This document shows, piece by piece, positions 45,991 to 58,826 of a stretch of 64,000 nucleotides of DNA; the first letter of the stretch is position 1; each line of letters starts with the position of its first letter. The notes under the pieces are model-generated. The model had not been told where the DNA came from, did not search any database, and saw nothing but the letters and a program-made list of their open reading frames with translations. The stretch lies in the NCBI GenBank assembly GCA_009761415.1, contig QUOL01000003.1:434001-498000 (forward strand), given 5' to 3'. The stretch comes from Sarcomyxa edulis (lineage: Eukaryota; Basidiomycota; Agaricomycetes; Agaricales; Mycenaceae). Position numbers and translations under genes: made by a program.

Positions 45991-47048
45991 TACTCGCCAT
46001 TTTCTCTCTACCTTGTGACGTTTCTTTACAAAACTATTGAGCCACCTGCGTCATCGATCAGAAGTGGATGGTAGAATGAATGACTTGATGGAAGGTTCGA
46101 GTTCTACACGAGCGCCAGTTCTCAGTGGCTCAAAGAGCCTGTGTATGGGAGCACCACACCGACGTCGAGGCAAACCTGGATGGGCTACCTTTACTCCTGA
46201 CAAGTGATCGCCGTCAGAGATCAGTTTCGCTCGAACCGTACATGTATACCCATTCCCGCCGCCGCCGAAAGCACTCCATGCGAAAAGACGGGGGACCTCA
46301 GACTTACTTTTGGCCACGAGCCATGTCGGCGGATCGATGTATCCACGGACTGATTAACTGGATGACTGACGTCGACAGATGTGACAGTTTCTGCTTCCTA
46401 CGTGGCGTCCTAAGTAAGCATCGCAAGTTCGATATCTGCAGAGAAGGAACATCAGGGTCGATCCATGAAGGCGTTCGATGTACTGACCGACGACCGTTAA
46501 TGAACAGGAGTGACGTCGTGTAATTTGAGCACAGTCACGGTATTCACGAGATTCCAGTCATTAGGCTTCGAACACAGATGGAAGTCCAGGTCTGGCGATT
46601 GTCTACCCTGATAGACAGCTGTAGGTCGTTCTATGAGCACGAAGGGTTCGAAGGTCCGTTCAAACCCCACTCCATTAATTTGCAAGTCCAAAGCGCGAAG
46701 CCCGAGATGAGGTATATCGGCAAAAGATATATCCCAGAATTGACAAGAGGTTCACGACCAAAGATATACGTCACGATGTATGCAAATGAAGCTGTAATCG
46801 CCCAAGACTGGATGGAAAATATTCGGTGACTCATCAATAACTTCAAGCCCCGTTGCCGCGATGTTCGGACGCGAATCAAATCATGGGAGGATTGGAGCGA
46901 TACATGAGCTCTGCTGTATGTTATATAGAGATTAGAATACATAATGCTGAAGGAAAGCGAACTCTCTAACCGTCCGTAAACATCGATCACTCAAGGAAGA
47001 AGAACAAGAGAAGATAGGTGTCCACACACTACCTTTGAAAAGGCCTTT
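45991..47048. other. Unassigned region with one weak candidate frame
   Basis: A plus-strand frame at 46578-46829 (83 residues, containing FYEHEGFEGPFKPHSI and ending AQDWMENIR) could join an upstream frame through a 48 nt GT..AG intron ending at 46560. I recognise no domain and no good start. This may be a degraded gene. The rest shows nothing. Confidence 0.3.
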
Positions 47049-48982
47049 TTATAACTTTGCACTGGAATGTGCCAAATCACCAATCGTGTGTGCTCCCACC
47101 TCTTCCCACCATCTCTCTGCCTCCGCATCTGCGTCATACGCAAACTGTTCCATGTTTTTCGCCTTGTCTGCCCACATATTTGCATTACCATCCAGCGAAT
47201 TGAAATCGGTTTCTCCGCGCGCCTCTCTAAGGGCAGCTTCCATACCAGCACGCATACTCTCATCTCTTGCTCTCTGTTCCGGACCGTCGCAAAGATGGAA
47301 GATGTTCTGGTTTTGGCGGGCCGCTAGTTGCGTTTTAGTCGCACGGGGGTACCGGAGTTGTTGATAGGCGTGCAAGAGGGGAGCTACTTGACTTCGATGG
47401 GAGAGACGAGAAAATAGGTTGCCGAGCACTGCCGCATCTTCGACCTAGGAGCGAATTCATTATTAGGCTTGATCAAGGAACGAACGAACTGAAGAAAGCC
47501 ACTGACTGCCATCGCAGAACCTTGGGCGCGATAAGGCTGTGAGATATGATGATGTAAACAAAACGATGGCATCTGCCGTGAGCTGATTGACAAAAACGTA
47601 CAAGCATGGGATGACAAGCATCTCCCAGAAGCGCCAGCTTTCCATCTTTGTGAATCCATGTATCGAGAGGGGCGCGGTCCATCAATCTCCAGACAAGGGT
47701 GGATGGGACCAATGACAGGAGTTTGGTGATCCTGCGTGATGTCGTGAGTAAAGCCATACAGGAGTTGCACATGAATCTAGAATGTGCTGACCGAGGTTCC
47801 CAACCTGCGAACTCTGCCCTCATTTGTTCCGTGTTGGCTTCCGCCGTCCAAGATTCGTCGGAGCCCCGATCCGGGTGTATCATGACCAAGTTGTATTCCC
47901 TTTTGGCCCTCTGCACTCAATGCGTCAGACATACCTTATATCAGAAATGCAATGTCAAAAAACGCACAATACAATAGGCCATGATATGACGTTGTGGACC
48001 GATCCAGCCCGACATTTCTAGAAGGTTATGTGAGATGGACTTAATGCTGACGGGAAACAACGAACTCACCGCATTGGTCTACGAGTGATTTCAGGTCAGG
48101 ATCTTTAATCATATCTTGTGTAGATATTGTCGCTCTGTATGCCGCATCGCCGGTAGGGACCGGTTTATCGAGACCACCGACGACAACCTCACGCAATGAT
48201 GATTTAACCCCATCTGCACCGAAGATCAAATCCGCTTTGATGACTTCTCCAGACTCTAGAGTCAGAGTGGGTAAAGAGGGGTCTACCGAGACAACCTTCG
48301 AAGATAAGCGAAGTGTCATATATGGAGAAGCAAGTTCGAATAATAATCTGTGGAAATCGGCTCGCTGGTAGGATGAATCAGTGTATGTATAGATAAGTGC
48401 CATGCAGAAGACTCACGTGTATATGATAGTACGGCGCGCCGTAGTCTCTCTCCATTGTATGTCCCCATTTTGTCCAGCCTAGTCGTTCACCGGTTTTGTC
48501 TACTGTATGTCAGGATCTGAGTGAACGAATAGGAAAGGCCGAAACTCACAGCTTCGAAACGTAATAGCTTCTGGAAGTACGCAAACCTCCTTTAGCTTTT
48601 CGCCAAGTCCCCAGCGAATGAGAAGGCGGGTCAGGTTGGGTCCTATCTGAATCCCAGCGCCTACTTCACCAAGAGCAGGAGCGCTCTCCAAGATAGTGAC
48701 TTTGTGTCCGGCTTGGCTGAGGCAGTATGCTGCAGCTAGTCCGCCTAGACCACAGCCGACCACCACGACGTTAAGAGACAAAGGGGCTTTGCGTCCCTGA
48801 TATAGACCAGCGTCGACGCTCTGCAGCATTGTGAGTTATCTTGGACGTTAAAGGCAAGCATGTAATCAAAAGGCACGTACCGAGGGCATGTGAGCCTCTG
48901 CATTGTTCGCGTGACTTTGCTGAAAGAAGTAAGATTGGTTGTAAGGAGGCGAATAAGCGACGTGAGACAATAGACCTACCAT
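47049..48982 (-). CDS. Class A FAD-dependent monooxygenase (salicylate hydroxylase-like)
   Basis: Several exons are present. The FAD-binding Rossmann motif is LNVVVVGCGLGGLAAAYCLS with the acidic strand end VTILE; then GEVGAGIQIGPNLTRLLIRW. The DG motif is ADLIFGADGVKSSLRE. The second FAD motif is GKLALLGDACHPMLPYRAQG followed by SAMAVEDA. Such enzymes hydroxylate aromatic or polyketide-like substrates with NAD(P)H and O2; the substrate is unknown. The ATG at 48982 follows a TATA box by about 65 bp and is split by an intron right after the start codon. The next in-frame Met, 48889 (MPSSVDAGLYQG), is the alternative start. The C-terminus is acidic and ends IGDLAHSSAKL. Confidence 0.85.
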
Positions 48983-49045
48983 GGCAGTAGCAGAAATTGT
49001 ACGAGGAGAAATGGGGGGGTATGGAACGGTGCATATTCCAGTAGT

Positions 49046-49057
49046 GTATATATATAG
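49046..49057 (-). promoter_or_regulatory. TATA box of flavin monooxygenase gene
   Basis: A TATATATATA run (ctatatatatac on the minus strand) lies about 65 bp upstream of the first ATG (48982). Confidence 0.55.
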
Positions 49058-50049
49058 GGGCAGCTAGCTGAGGTGCTATCTGCTAAACTGTTTAAGAGAA
49101 CCAGTGCATGGGAGGAGGAAACATTAGGTGCATCTGCGATCACCCCGCATTGCCGAACTAGGATCCCAGTCAGGGGATCTCGAAGCATAATTAGATGCCG
49201 AAACTCACCTCGGGTTGGACCCAGTCTTTTTTAGACTCGGGGTATATACAGTCGTACACACCGCTCCCAGTGCCCAAGCTCATGAGTGCAAGGTATTGCC
49301 CAAGAATTAGAGGACGTTAAAGGTCGGCATTGGATAGAGAAGCTCCTGACCTATAAGGAGCGTGTAGCTGAACCGTTGATAGTTGATAATCGATAGTGAT
49401 AGACCACGCGCAAAGCAGTGAGGATCCGGTAGATGAATGACAACAATCATCCCAGTATTGATCGTTCGAACCAAGGTACTTAGAGAGGGAAAATCAAGAG
49501 TAGATAGCGCATGATATCGTGGTGATGGTGGTGTCAGCAACACCATGAGAACAAACACTTCCATCTGAGTTTCAGTGTTCTAGCATAGTAATGCGGTGTG
49601 GGCTGGCCGTATACGTAGCTCGAGTAAAGAAAGGTTAATAGGATAAACTGTTTTAGAGGGAGTAGAGATAGACGTCCTGCTGATGACTATCGGGTCGGTT
49701 GTATGAATCAACCAAGCACGGAAGCTAGAGTTGTGGTGTTCAGGGTGTCGCCAGATGAAGAAAAACCCAGGTAATTATAAGCATAACCCCGGTGGTGCAG
49801 CATAATCTTTAATCAGCTAATGCAAACCCAAAGTCGCATGAAGGTATATCCAGGACTTAGTTTAAGAACGAACCAGAGTGAAAGCAGGTGGAGTCGAGGA
49901 GGTAAGTAGTCGAAGACATCGCGGTTCGCGTCGAAGAGCGAACACAAGCGTGGGAGGAAATTTGGAGGATCGATCGGCAGCTGGGTTTGAGCTGCTCGGA
50001 AGCCTCATGATACCATCTTGAATTCTTTGGTCATTCCAAGTCCATAGCC
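49058..50049. other. Intergenic, nothing recognised
   Basis: These are the upstream regions of the divergent monooxygenase and SEC14 genes. Short open frames have no recognisable content. No RNA gene or repeat is seen. Confidence 0.5.
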
Positions 50050-51619
50050 ATGGGCATCCACTCACTATTGCAGACCAACTACAAAAGTCTATTGGACGAA
50101 TATTATTCCAACCAGACCACCCTTGAAGCGTTGCAAGAGACCTTGATTGACGACATATTGCCTTCTGTTGCGGGTGAACTAGATTTGGACTCTTCAGCGA
50201 CGAAATGGGTAGAAGAATGGTTAAAGGATGACGGTACGTGTGAGTAGTGATGATTTTGAGCGAGATCTGACCTCTGTTCACTCAGCATCCCTGTTCCAAA
50301 TTCTCAGAGTAGGTTTTCGACGCACGAGGGCACTTGCTTCTACTGACACGTGCGGCGTCAGCGTAACAAGTATACCAGATCGTTTGCATTGGAATCCGTC
50401 CGGAAGACCTTGGTTTGGCGTCTGGACAATTTCCAGTCCATAACGCAGAATCCACTGTCGATTTTGCGTTGTTTGCCGGACAACATCCGTGATCCCTTTG
50501 GGCGACCGCTGCTCTTTCTTAAAGTTGTGGCCTTCGACGATGAAAGCTCCGAAAGTTGCAGATCCATCATTGTGGCCAGCATCGAGCGTCTCCGGGCTTA
50601 TCTTCAAGCTCTTAATGCCCGTCAGGATAATCATGTTAGATCGCCCATTCTTCAGTATATCGTATTACTCGATCTGGCTGGTCTGTCGATACAGAGCATT
50701 GTGAGTCAGTGGGATCTAAGTCTAGTGGTATCCGGCTGACATCTTGTCATCTTCCAGAACATCGACATTATCTCGTGGACTCTTCGCGAGGTAATTCCCC
50801 GGTTTCCTGGAATGTTGGCAGCAGGTATTTCTTTCCTTAACCAGTGACCGGACGAGATGTAACCGGGTGCCACCTAGTTTTCATGATCAATTACTCTTGG
50901 GCGCATTCTGGAATATGGAGCATAACAAAGTTTGTCGCGGTCCACTTGATATAAAATAATAACAGGCCAATGATATTTGTCTTCTTCAAGACGTGTACTA
51001 CCGGCAGCAGCACTCTCCAGAGTATTTTTTCCAACCCGGGATGAGTTACTCCAGTACTTCAGCCCCTCCTCACTGCCAAAAGGTTGTGCATGGAGACTAT
51101 TCTTAATTATATATTACAGCACGCTAACGGCATTTTTTGACAGAGTATGGCGGTACCCTACCTTCTTTGACACATCTAGATGACCCGTCGATGGCCAATC
51201 AAAGGCTTCCAAACCCAAGTAACTTCAGCCCCCCTGCAGTGCCAACGCTAACCACTCGATCGCCTAAACCCCCCTCACGTCCATCACCCCCAGCTTCCTC
51301 CTCCTCTCCTTCCGTGCCGTTTAATCTCTCCGTGGCCTCAATATCCTCCACGTCTCTTCTAAACCCCTTCTTCGGCTACCCTATCTCTTCGTCTCGTGGT
51401 TCTCCTCCGTCCTTCAAGCACGGACGCCGTCGAAAACGGGACCTTTTCCGTACTCTCGCTCTTCTCCTGTGGATGAGATGGCGAACGCACATTAGTGTCT
51501 GCCTATGGCTAGTCGTCTTTACGTTTACGATAAGACTATGGACGCGAAAATGGCTTCTGCGTTCACCCAGAGGGCTTGCTGTATTGAACGCTTTCTTATC
51601 CTCGGGATCTGGTTCGTAG
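50050..51619 (+). CDS. SEC14/CRAL-TRIO domain protein with C-terminal membrane anchor
   Basis: About seven exons are present. The CRAL-TRIO N-terminal helices include LFQILRRNKYTRSFALESVR and KTLVWRLDNF. The lipid-binding domain shows DPFGRPLLFLKVVAF, SPILQYIVLLDLAGLSIQSI, DIISWTLREVIPRFPGMLAA, VFMINYSWAHSGIWSITKRV, LPAAALSRVFFPTRDELLQY and EYGGTLPSL. A Pro/Ser-rich linker of about 90 residues leads to a basic patch (HGRRRKRDLFR) and a transmembrane segment, HISVCLWLVVFTFTIRLW. Sec14-type proteins move phosphatidylinositol or other lipids between membranes; the C-terminal anchor suggests a fixed site, such as a membrane contact. The ligand is unknown. Confidence 0.85.
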
Positions 51620-52066
51620 GCACCGAGATTGCGGATGTATCCGTCTAGGGAACTCCCAAGGGAGGAAGAGAATCGGTGAGCCTCCTCGGATGTACGTTCT
51701 CGATGAAGCCCCTACTGTGGTGCTGTGGTGCCTCGAGATCAATACATTTTATATCCCACGTCCGTCCAAGTATCCTTTTTGATTCACGCTCTCTATGACC
51801 TATGTGTAGATGAGCCTTCACCCGGGTCAAGAGCTTGTAGTCATTTTCTTTTTTGCCTTGAAAAAGGCGGATGCATTGCGGGAACGAGGTATTTACATCG
51901 CTCGTGGTCAGTCGATCTCTGAGTCTATGAACCCAAGTAGCTTACTCCGGAACCCGGGTAGAACATAGCATTGACTCGCGTGTACATATATTTCATTCAT
52001 TCATTCACAACACTCGGGGTATACAAATCTTATGGTCAATGAGAAGTTCGAGGCCTGGCGAGTCTA
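51620..52066. other. Convergent 3' flanks
   Basis: Nothing is recognised between the SEC14 and phosphatase stop codons. Confidence 0.5.
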
Positions 52067-53407
52067 CTAGAGGAAGTACTCTGGAAGCTGCAAAATATAG
52101 CAGGTCAGCCAAGGTGACCAAATGCGAAACCGTCGAGAAGTTTTTCGAACCTGGCCACTTGCGGTCACAGCCGCCTGTTGACTCGGTCCATCCCTTTCGT
52201 TCTCTGGTGCTGCCTCGAATACATTGAAATACATTGACCCTCCAGGTCCAACTTCCAATATACTTGCGGCATTTCCGCATCGGTAACAATAATTCGGTGC
52301 GGACCATACTGTCGATAAACGGTTATCGAAGAGACTAGCATAGCCCTCCATACAGAGCTGATGCGCTCGCAAGATATGCTTCATCCCATTTATCTCGAGG
52401 AATTTGTGGACAACGCCGGAACCGAACGTGTATCCCGCACCACTGCCGATTTAGTTTAATATCACGCTAAAGCTGTGACGGTTCGAAGTTTAAGGTGACG
52501 AACCGAGGGGAAATAGCGAAATCCTCTTTTTCTGCATCCGGATCTGACCAGACGAGGTCCGCCATGGGACCCTCGTGCGGTATTTCTGTAAGATGATGGT
52601 CAGCTCCCATGAGAAGACAATGCGCTTGAAATGCAAACCTCGGAAACGGTCAATGACTTTGATTTGATCTATTGAATGAATAGACGGTGAGAGGCCTGCA
52701 GCGGAGTTGTGGTGAATAATTAATCAAGCGTGAGTAACCGGAAGCGTAACACATACCTCCGTGGACACAAAATATATGGTCGTCTATCACAGCAGACAAC
52801 GTTAAGAAGTCAAACAGATCTGTAAAGTATGTCCATGCATGCGACGATCCGTACTTTCGGCTGCACTCCAGGTAAAAGCCATATGACTGTGAGAGAGGTC
52901 AGGTCAGGAACTGCAATGATATTAATGAACATGACGGACCTGTGTGACTGCTCTTGTCTCGTGGTTCCCTCTGATTAGCTGGACACGCTCAGGGTATCGT
53001 AACTTGAGGCATACTAGAAGAGATATCGTCTCTACACTGAATAGCCCCCGATCGACATAGTCGCCTTACCCGTAAGTCAGTCGGAATTGTCGGAACCGCA
53101 CGATATGTAGACGCACCGAGGAATAGATAATTGGTATTAGGTGGATATCCGCCTATACGAAAAATTTCTATGAGATCATAGAACTGGCTTGAATTCTTGA
53201 TCAGCGAATGTCTCGCGGGGGAAGTCACCTTGCGACTCACCCATGTATATCACCCACTACGGTCACTGGCGCGCTGACGTGCACTACGTTTGATTCTCGC
53301 ATCAACACCTCCTTTGTCTTTTCGCAAATTTCCCTCAGCAAGGCTTCGTGAAGTAGCTGCCTTCGGAGGAGAAGTTCGATACACGCGTCCAGGTCGAAAG
53401 GTGCCAT
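52067..53407 (-). CDS. PPG1: PP2A-family serine/threonine phosphatase, PPG1-like
   Basis: About eight exons encode a catalytic subunit starting [20 protein letters not shown]. Catalytic motifs are [16 protein letters not shown] (GDxHG), GDYVDRG across a splice, [11 protein letters not shown] (GNHE), the PPP motif [10 protein letters not shown] and [20 protein letters not shown]. The C-terminal block is [40 protein letters not shown] and the end LPEYFL, close to the PP2A tail that is carboxymethylated. The LCMEG and [13 protein letters not shown] sequence fits the PPG1 branch better than PP2A, PP4 or SIT4 as I recall them. In yeast, Ppg1 acts in glycogen accumulation and with the Far complex against mitophagy. 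Confidence 0.88.
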
Positions 53408-55344
53408 TGGTCGGTAAGAAAGGTCGTATAGGAAGAATGGAGATGATTTGTGGCGTTAATCCAGCTATGAAAGGGATCCAGAAGAGAGCAATGTGAAGGG
53501 TGTTCTTGGCGATGAAAGTCGGCGAGTCGAAGCAACTGCAGCTGAGAGCTGGGCTGGGTTTGTTTGCCAATGGCTTCCACCAAAAAAAATCGGCCACCAT
53601 GCTCAACGCTCAACGACACTCGACGATCAAAGTGGTTCTTTAGACGCGAAAACAGCGATGATTCACTACAATGCACATATTGAGATGATATTCTAGATAG
53701 AAGGGATTCGCCTTCTAGATAACGTAGAGTTATATTTGATATATCTAACGCCCTCTTTGACCAAACCTCGTCACTTCGCTTCGGAGATGGATGGTGGATA
53801 CATGAAGGTGTCTCATGGCACGAGGTTCTATGAGCCATTCACCGGGAATCACAGACTTTGGAGAGAGAAATACAAAAAGCGCTGCAAAATGCAATTCGAT
53901 TGCAAGGGTTTGGCATCGGCCTGCTAATTAGCACGGCAATTTCCGTGAGAAATTTCTACCGCGGCAATTCCCGTCTGCTTCCACCATTGTCCACCAAAAA
54001 GACATGGGCATGTCCTATCCTATCTATCTTGGTGGGCATTTTTGATCCATATCATGGACTGGATTCCGTACAACACCCGTTAACTTGGTTTCCAACCGGG
54101 TTTCCTCCTCTCCGTCATTCGTCTGATGATCATAGACGACCTAGATTCATGTTCTAAACTGACAAAAGCAGCCCGAATACTCATTTCAGCTTCTTCATCT
54201 CGTGGTTCGGATCCTGACAAAAAACCGCGGATAATCTCTTTCAATCTGAACTCTTTCGTCGTCTCGTGGCTTCCTCCTCATCGATCCTTTCAATACCGGA
54301 CGCGACGAACTTCTCCCACCATTCTCCACGCCTTCCAACGAAAGTAATAACCATAGCCGGCACAACTGTAGAAGCATAAACTATGATTCTATGTAACAAA
54401 GCCTCATCCCTGTTCACGCCAAATTGACTTATGGTTACTCCCGTTTATCTCTAGCTATAGGCCAGGAGTTGGAGCTGTCCTGATATGTCTCAAACCATCT
54501 TCGTCGTCGGCAAGATCTTGCATCCCGTATTACCGCAAAAGGCAGCACTTCACCGATGTCTTTACCCTAACATCAACACCATCTGAGCCATGCGCACGGG
54601 CGACGTTTCATCATTTACAGATATCCTCGTTAATCGGATGCGCTTGGTTTACGATGTGGTCCCTTTCTTTGATCCTAGTACGTCTTATTTTCATTTTCAC
54701 GCACCCGTCTTCAAACAAGTTGTCTGGACTTTTTGTTGACTCGTCTTGACATCTGTCCAACTCCTTTTACTTGAATGAATTATCTCTGAGACTGTAGGCG
54801 CGAGGACAGTGTCAGTCATATGACCTTACTTGGTCTAAATCGCGTGCAGTATGTGCGGCCAAGATAATTCGTCTCATCTTTCCTAATGGCTCATTCGAAA
54901 AACATGAGGCGAATACGCGGTCACAATCCTCGCGATTCATCGCAGCAACTTGCATGTGCATTTAATAAGAGCCTAGAGCTCGGGTTCCTTCTCCCATTGT
55001 CTGATTGTGAAGGCACATCGTCTGGAGATCTACGAATTAGTCTCCCGAACTGCTGTTTTCGAAAGATTTTCACGGCAACCCTGTTCCGAGACACCTAACC
55101 CGCCACAATCGAAGCTGATATCATAGGTTTACAGAAGCACCCTTGTTTTTAGGTCCTTTTCCCTTTTAATATCAGACGTCTTGGTTGGTCAAGTCTACTT
55201 ATCCGTGGAAGGCGGAACCTCGGAAGACATTTCACTTGGCCTCCGGCGTATCAGCTTCAGTACATATTATTCGCTCCTCTATTTATATCTCGAGATTCTT
55301 CATCAAGTTGCCCGAATCGATCACTGACAATTTGAAGGGTTGAC
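53408..55344. other. 2 kb gene-free region
   Basis: Many short frames exist but none has a domain or a splice pattern I can defend. Part is promoter for the phosphatase on the left and probably a long regulatory region for the zinc-finger gene on the right. No tRNA or clear repeat is seen. Confidence 0.45.
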
Positions 55345-55350
55345 TATAAA
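55345..55350 (+). promoter_or_regulatory. TATA box
   Basis: tataaa lies 80 bp before the ATG at 55430, followed by a C/T-rich leader. Confidence 0.55.
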
Positions 55351-55429
55351 GGAGGCCGCGATCTTTGTGTCCTTAGCTCTTTAACCGCTATCTATCAGCG
55401 CCTCCGCCACAGCTACAAACCTCAATCGA

Positions 55430-56358
55430 ATGCAGCCCTCGCAGCACTCTCGTTCGTACTCATACGATGAACAGGATAGCCAAGACGACCGTCGTAGTCA
55501 TCCTCCTTCTCAGTACAACGTCAATTATCCGCTGCAGTCCCAACCTGGGCATCGAAGCTCTTACGACCAGGGCTCTGCTCCCTACTATGGCGTTACTGGT
55601 CAGAATCAAAGTACGCCGCCCTCTGTACCTCTTCAATCAACAGTAGACTGATCGTGATATGCACCAAAGATTCCCAGTCTAGTCAGTATCTTCGCGCCAT
55701 GTCGCCCATGCCATCTGGCATTGACAATGGCTATCCGAGCGGTGGACAGGCTGTACACGGGAGTTACTACCCACCTTCGAATGTGGCTTCATCCTCATCA
55801 CCTCCTCCAGTCGGTTACCAGCCCACCGCATCCTATTACCCTGCGTCCTACCGCGTGCCACCGCCACCCAGCCAGCCATCAAGTCGTGGTCATCGTGAAA
55901 GTCAGTCTCAGCAATTCATCCCCACTCCATCCGAGATAGCCAACACGTACCCGAGCTATCCAGGCGCTTATCGTCAAATCTCCCCTCCACAACACCCTCC
56001 CCACACCACCGGGCTCTACTCTACATCTGGATATCAACCCCAACAAAACGCGTATCGCTCTTCGGTAGCCATTCCGGGCCGTATCTCCACCAGCGGTAGT
56101 CGCCCTCTCATGCAATCCCACCCAAGCAGTAGCACGTCGCCCATATCCCCATCGGCGGAACGGTTCCCCTGCGAGAAATGCGGCAAGACTTTCTCTAGAT
56201 CGCACGATAGAAAGCGCCATCACGAAACCCAGCATCTTCCTCAGCCTACTATCCATAGGTGCCGATACTGCGAGAAGGAGTTTAGCCGTGCGGATTCGTT
56301 GAAGAGGCATCTCGATAACGGCTGCGACGAGATGCCTCAGCAGACTCAAGCTCAGTAG
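55430..56358 (+). CDS. C2H2 zinc-finger transcription factor (two C-terminal fingers)
   Basis: Two exons (intron with donor gtacgc after GQNQ, acceptor caaag) encode about 290 residues. Most of the protein is Ser/Pro/Gln/Tyr-rich and presumably disordered, with many YP and SPP motifs. Two adjacent fingers lie at the C-terminus: FPCEKCGKTFSRSHDRKRHH...H and HRCRYCEKEFSRADSLKRHL...C, the second ending His-Cys. This layout is common among Agaricomycete developmental and stress regulators, but I cannot name an orthologue. The long gene-free upstream region suggests complex regulation. Confidence 0.82.
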
Positions 56359-57715
56359 GGAGATAGGTATTCGGATCATCATGTTTTTCTTCATTGTTCC
56401 TGTTACCAGTTTGCTTTCTTCTCCGTTTCGGATCTTTTTTTTTTACCTGGATATGTTGGACGTTCTACACATCTACATCTCACGCAGTCTAATCTTGCTC
56501 TTGTGACCATGACCAGGACACGTTCCGTCTAGCAGTGCTCGCGGAGCTCTAATCTACTTTTTGATATCTTCCAGTCCATATCGAAAAATTTCGGCATACT
56601 TACACTATAAACTACTCATTGAAACGTTCGAAGAGGATCCACACAGGAGGGATGTTACAGGATGTTACCGGCATGAAAAGCGCAGCCGCAAGCATATTAC
56701 GACAGCGACAACTTCAACCGCGAAGAAGAGACGGAGAAAAAACACGACGGCATCTATAAAATGCACGATTGAATATATTTTGGCTTCGCATCGATGCTGA
56801 TATGATATCTCAGATTGTGTCAAGTCAAAAATCCCGATCTCTTCTCCCTCCCCCCATGCACATCTATTCTCGCTAGTCAAAATTCATCCTGTCGCCCCTC
56901 GAGTAAACATATACGGCTGAGTCGAACTCTCGGACACGAGACCCGAGTTCTAGGGCGAAGGCTTGAACGGAGTTATTTGTCCTCCTGACTCCTCGACACT
57001 AGAACATTGTTATCAATGATTAGAACACCGGAGCTTGGCTGTTAAACCAGCGCTGACTGTCTTAAGCTCTTCACTTGCTGCTCCTAGCCTTGTGCTCATG
57101 ATCAAAGCGTTCGCTCCAAACATATAAGCCGAACCCTGCCCGAGTTGTCGGAGCCTTTCTCCCGCAGACTATCATTTTGAAGACATTCCAAGACCAGTCC
57201 ATCTGTCACGTATGCCAATGCGGAACAAAACGACGATTGCATTTTCGTACACCGTGATCGAGTAAACTGCCAGAACAGACAGACATACAGATCAGCTTTA
57301 TGCCTATCTCGACAAGCGCTACGACTTCCTTCGGACGCGATGCTAGGCTAGGGCCAGGATGGACAGTGTCCCACAGAAGCCCGTAGACCCACATTCGTAG
57401 ACTTCCATGGATTGAACGATTTGATGACATGCATAGCCTCCGCTAGAGACGATCGTCCATAGAGGTAATCGGACGACGTGGGCTAAGGGAGAATCGAGAT
57501 GATAGACGGGCGGTAGGATACATCTATAGCTCTCGTTGACAGTGCTAGTGCGGGCTGCTGAGAACACCAGAATTTTCACCGTGGCATTGATCACAGAGGG
57601 GCTCGAGATTGACTGGACAGATAATTACAAGACGTCAGAGAGAATATACAACGGGGATGCGGAAGGACACACTACAAGACAGAAAGAAGATCCATAGCAG
57701 CCGGGAGACTGGGCA
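56359..57715. other. Intergenic, nothing recognised
   Basis: These are the 3' flanks of the convergent zinc-finger gene and CWC24. Short frames only, with no domain, RNA gene or repeat. Confidence 0.5.
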
Positions 57716-58826
57716 TTAATCAGAATCGTCAGAATCTCCCTCCTTTTCGACGTCACCTTCGAGCCCTTCAATTTCGATGTCTCCGGGCCCGCTGCCTTGA
57801 AGCTCTGCTTCCTCAGCGTCCTCTTTATCCTTCTTTTTCTTGTTCATCTTCTCGATAATTTTATCCGCTCTATTGAATATGCCCCCTGTGGGTGCGCCGC
57901 AAGCAGCGCATTTTGGAGTCTTCGCAAACCTTTTAATAGCACACGCGGAACAGAAGTAATGCCCACAGCGCGTCACAATGGGGTCGGTATAATGTTTGCG
58001 GCAGATTAGGCAGGCGAAGGGGATGTCCTCGTCGTCTGAATCGGAATCAGAGTCGTCATCGATTTGTTTCTTAGGGTTTTCAGCTAGCTTATCAAGTTGC
58101 CACCCGGCAAGATCTATTCCATAGCCACGGCGACAAAGTTAGCTATGATTAAGGGGAATAGAGCAAAATTAAGATCAAACGTACAAGTTCCGCGGTCGTG
58201 CAAGAATTTACATGTATCTCCAAATCCACAGTAACCAGTCTCTGCGCGGTAAATGTCAGTTTCTGCTTTAGACAAGAAAAAGTAGAACGGTAAGACTCAC
58301 CCTTGTAATCCTTACAAACATCCGGCTGATAATCGACAATCGTGACGGTACGAATAGTGTCCGTACTCCTCTGTGGTCCGACCCGCATAGCTTTTGGCAC
58401 CTCGGAGCTCTTCTTTAGATGACTTCGATACGCTTTCTGTCCCCTATATTTTCCATCATCCGGAACTTCCTCATCTTCATCCTCACCTGCGTCTGCCTTC
58501 TCTTTCCGTCTGCGCTTAGCCAGCAGCTCTTCTGCTTCATCACCGGCCAAAATCTCGAGAGCGGCGTTCACATGAGATCCGGATGCTGTCCATTTAACGT
58601 CTGGACCATCCTTCTCGGGTTCGTCGTCATCGTCATCGCGTTGAGCAGCTGTTCGTTTCGTGCCCGCGCTGAGTAAGTTCGCGGCAGGTTTGCGGGAGGG
58701 AAGTACGACTTGTGATGTAGTTGCGGGTGAGGTCTGTGTACCAGCCTGTGGCGAAGGCGATCTTCTTCTACTGGTGGTAGGTCTTGATTTGCCTTTTTTG
58801 AAAAAGGGTACCTTGGGTTGTTCCAT
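57716..58826 (-). CDS. CWC24: Pre-mRNA splicing factor CWC24 (RNF113 family)
   Basis: Three exons begin MEQPKVPFFKKGKSRPTTSR. A charged N-terminal part with KRRRKEKADAGEDEDEE leads to YRSHLKKSSEVPKAMRVGPQ and [20 protein letters not shown]. A CCCH zinc finger ends FGDTCKFLHDRG. Then come YGIDLAGWQLDKLAENPKKQ and a RING finger, FACLICRKHYTDPIVTRCGH and YFCSACAIKRFAKTPKCAAC. The tail is Lys-rich then acidic. This is the exact domain order of Cwc24/RNF113, which sits at the 5' splice site in the Bact spliceosome before branching. The start fits the family length; an upstream ATG at 58892 gives 22 extra residues of no family likeness. Confidence 0.93.
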
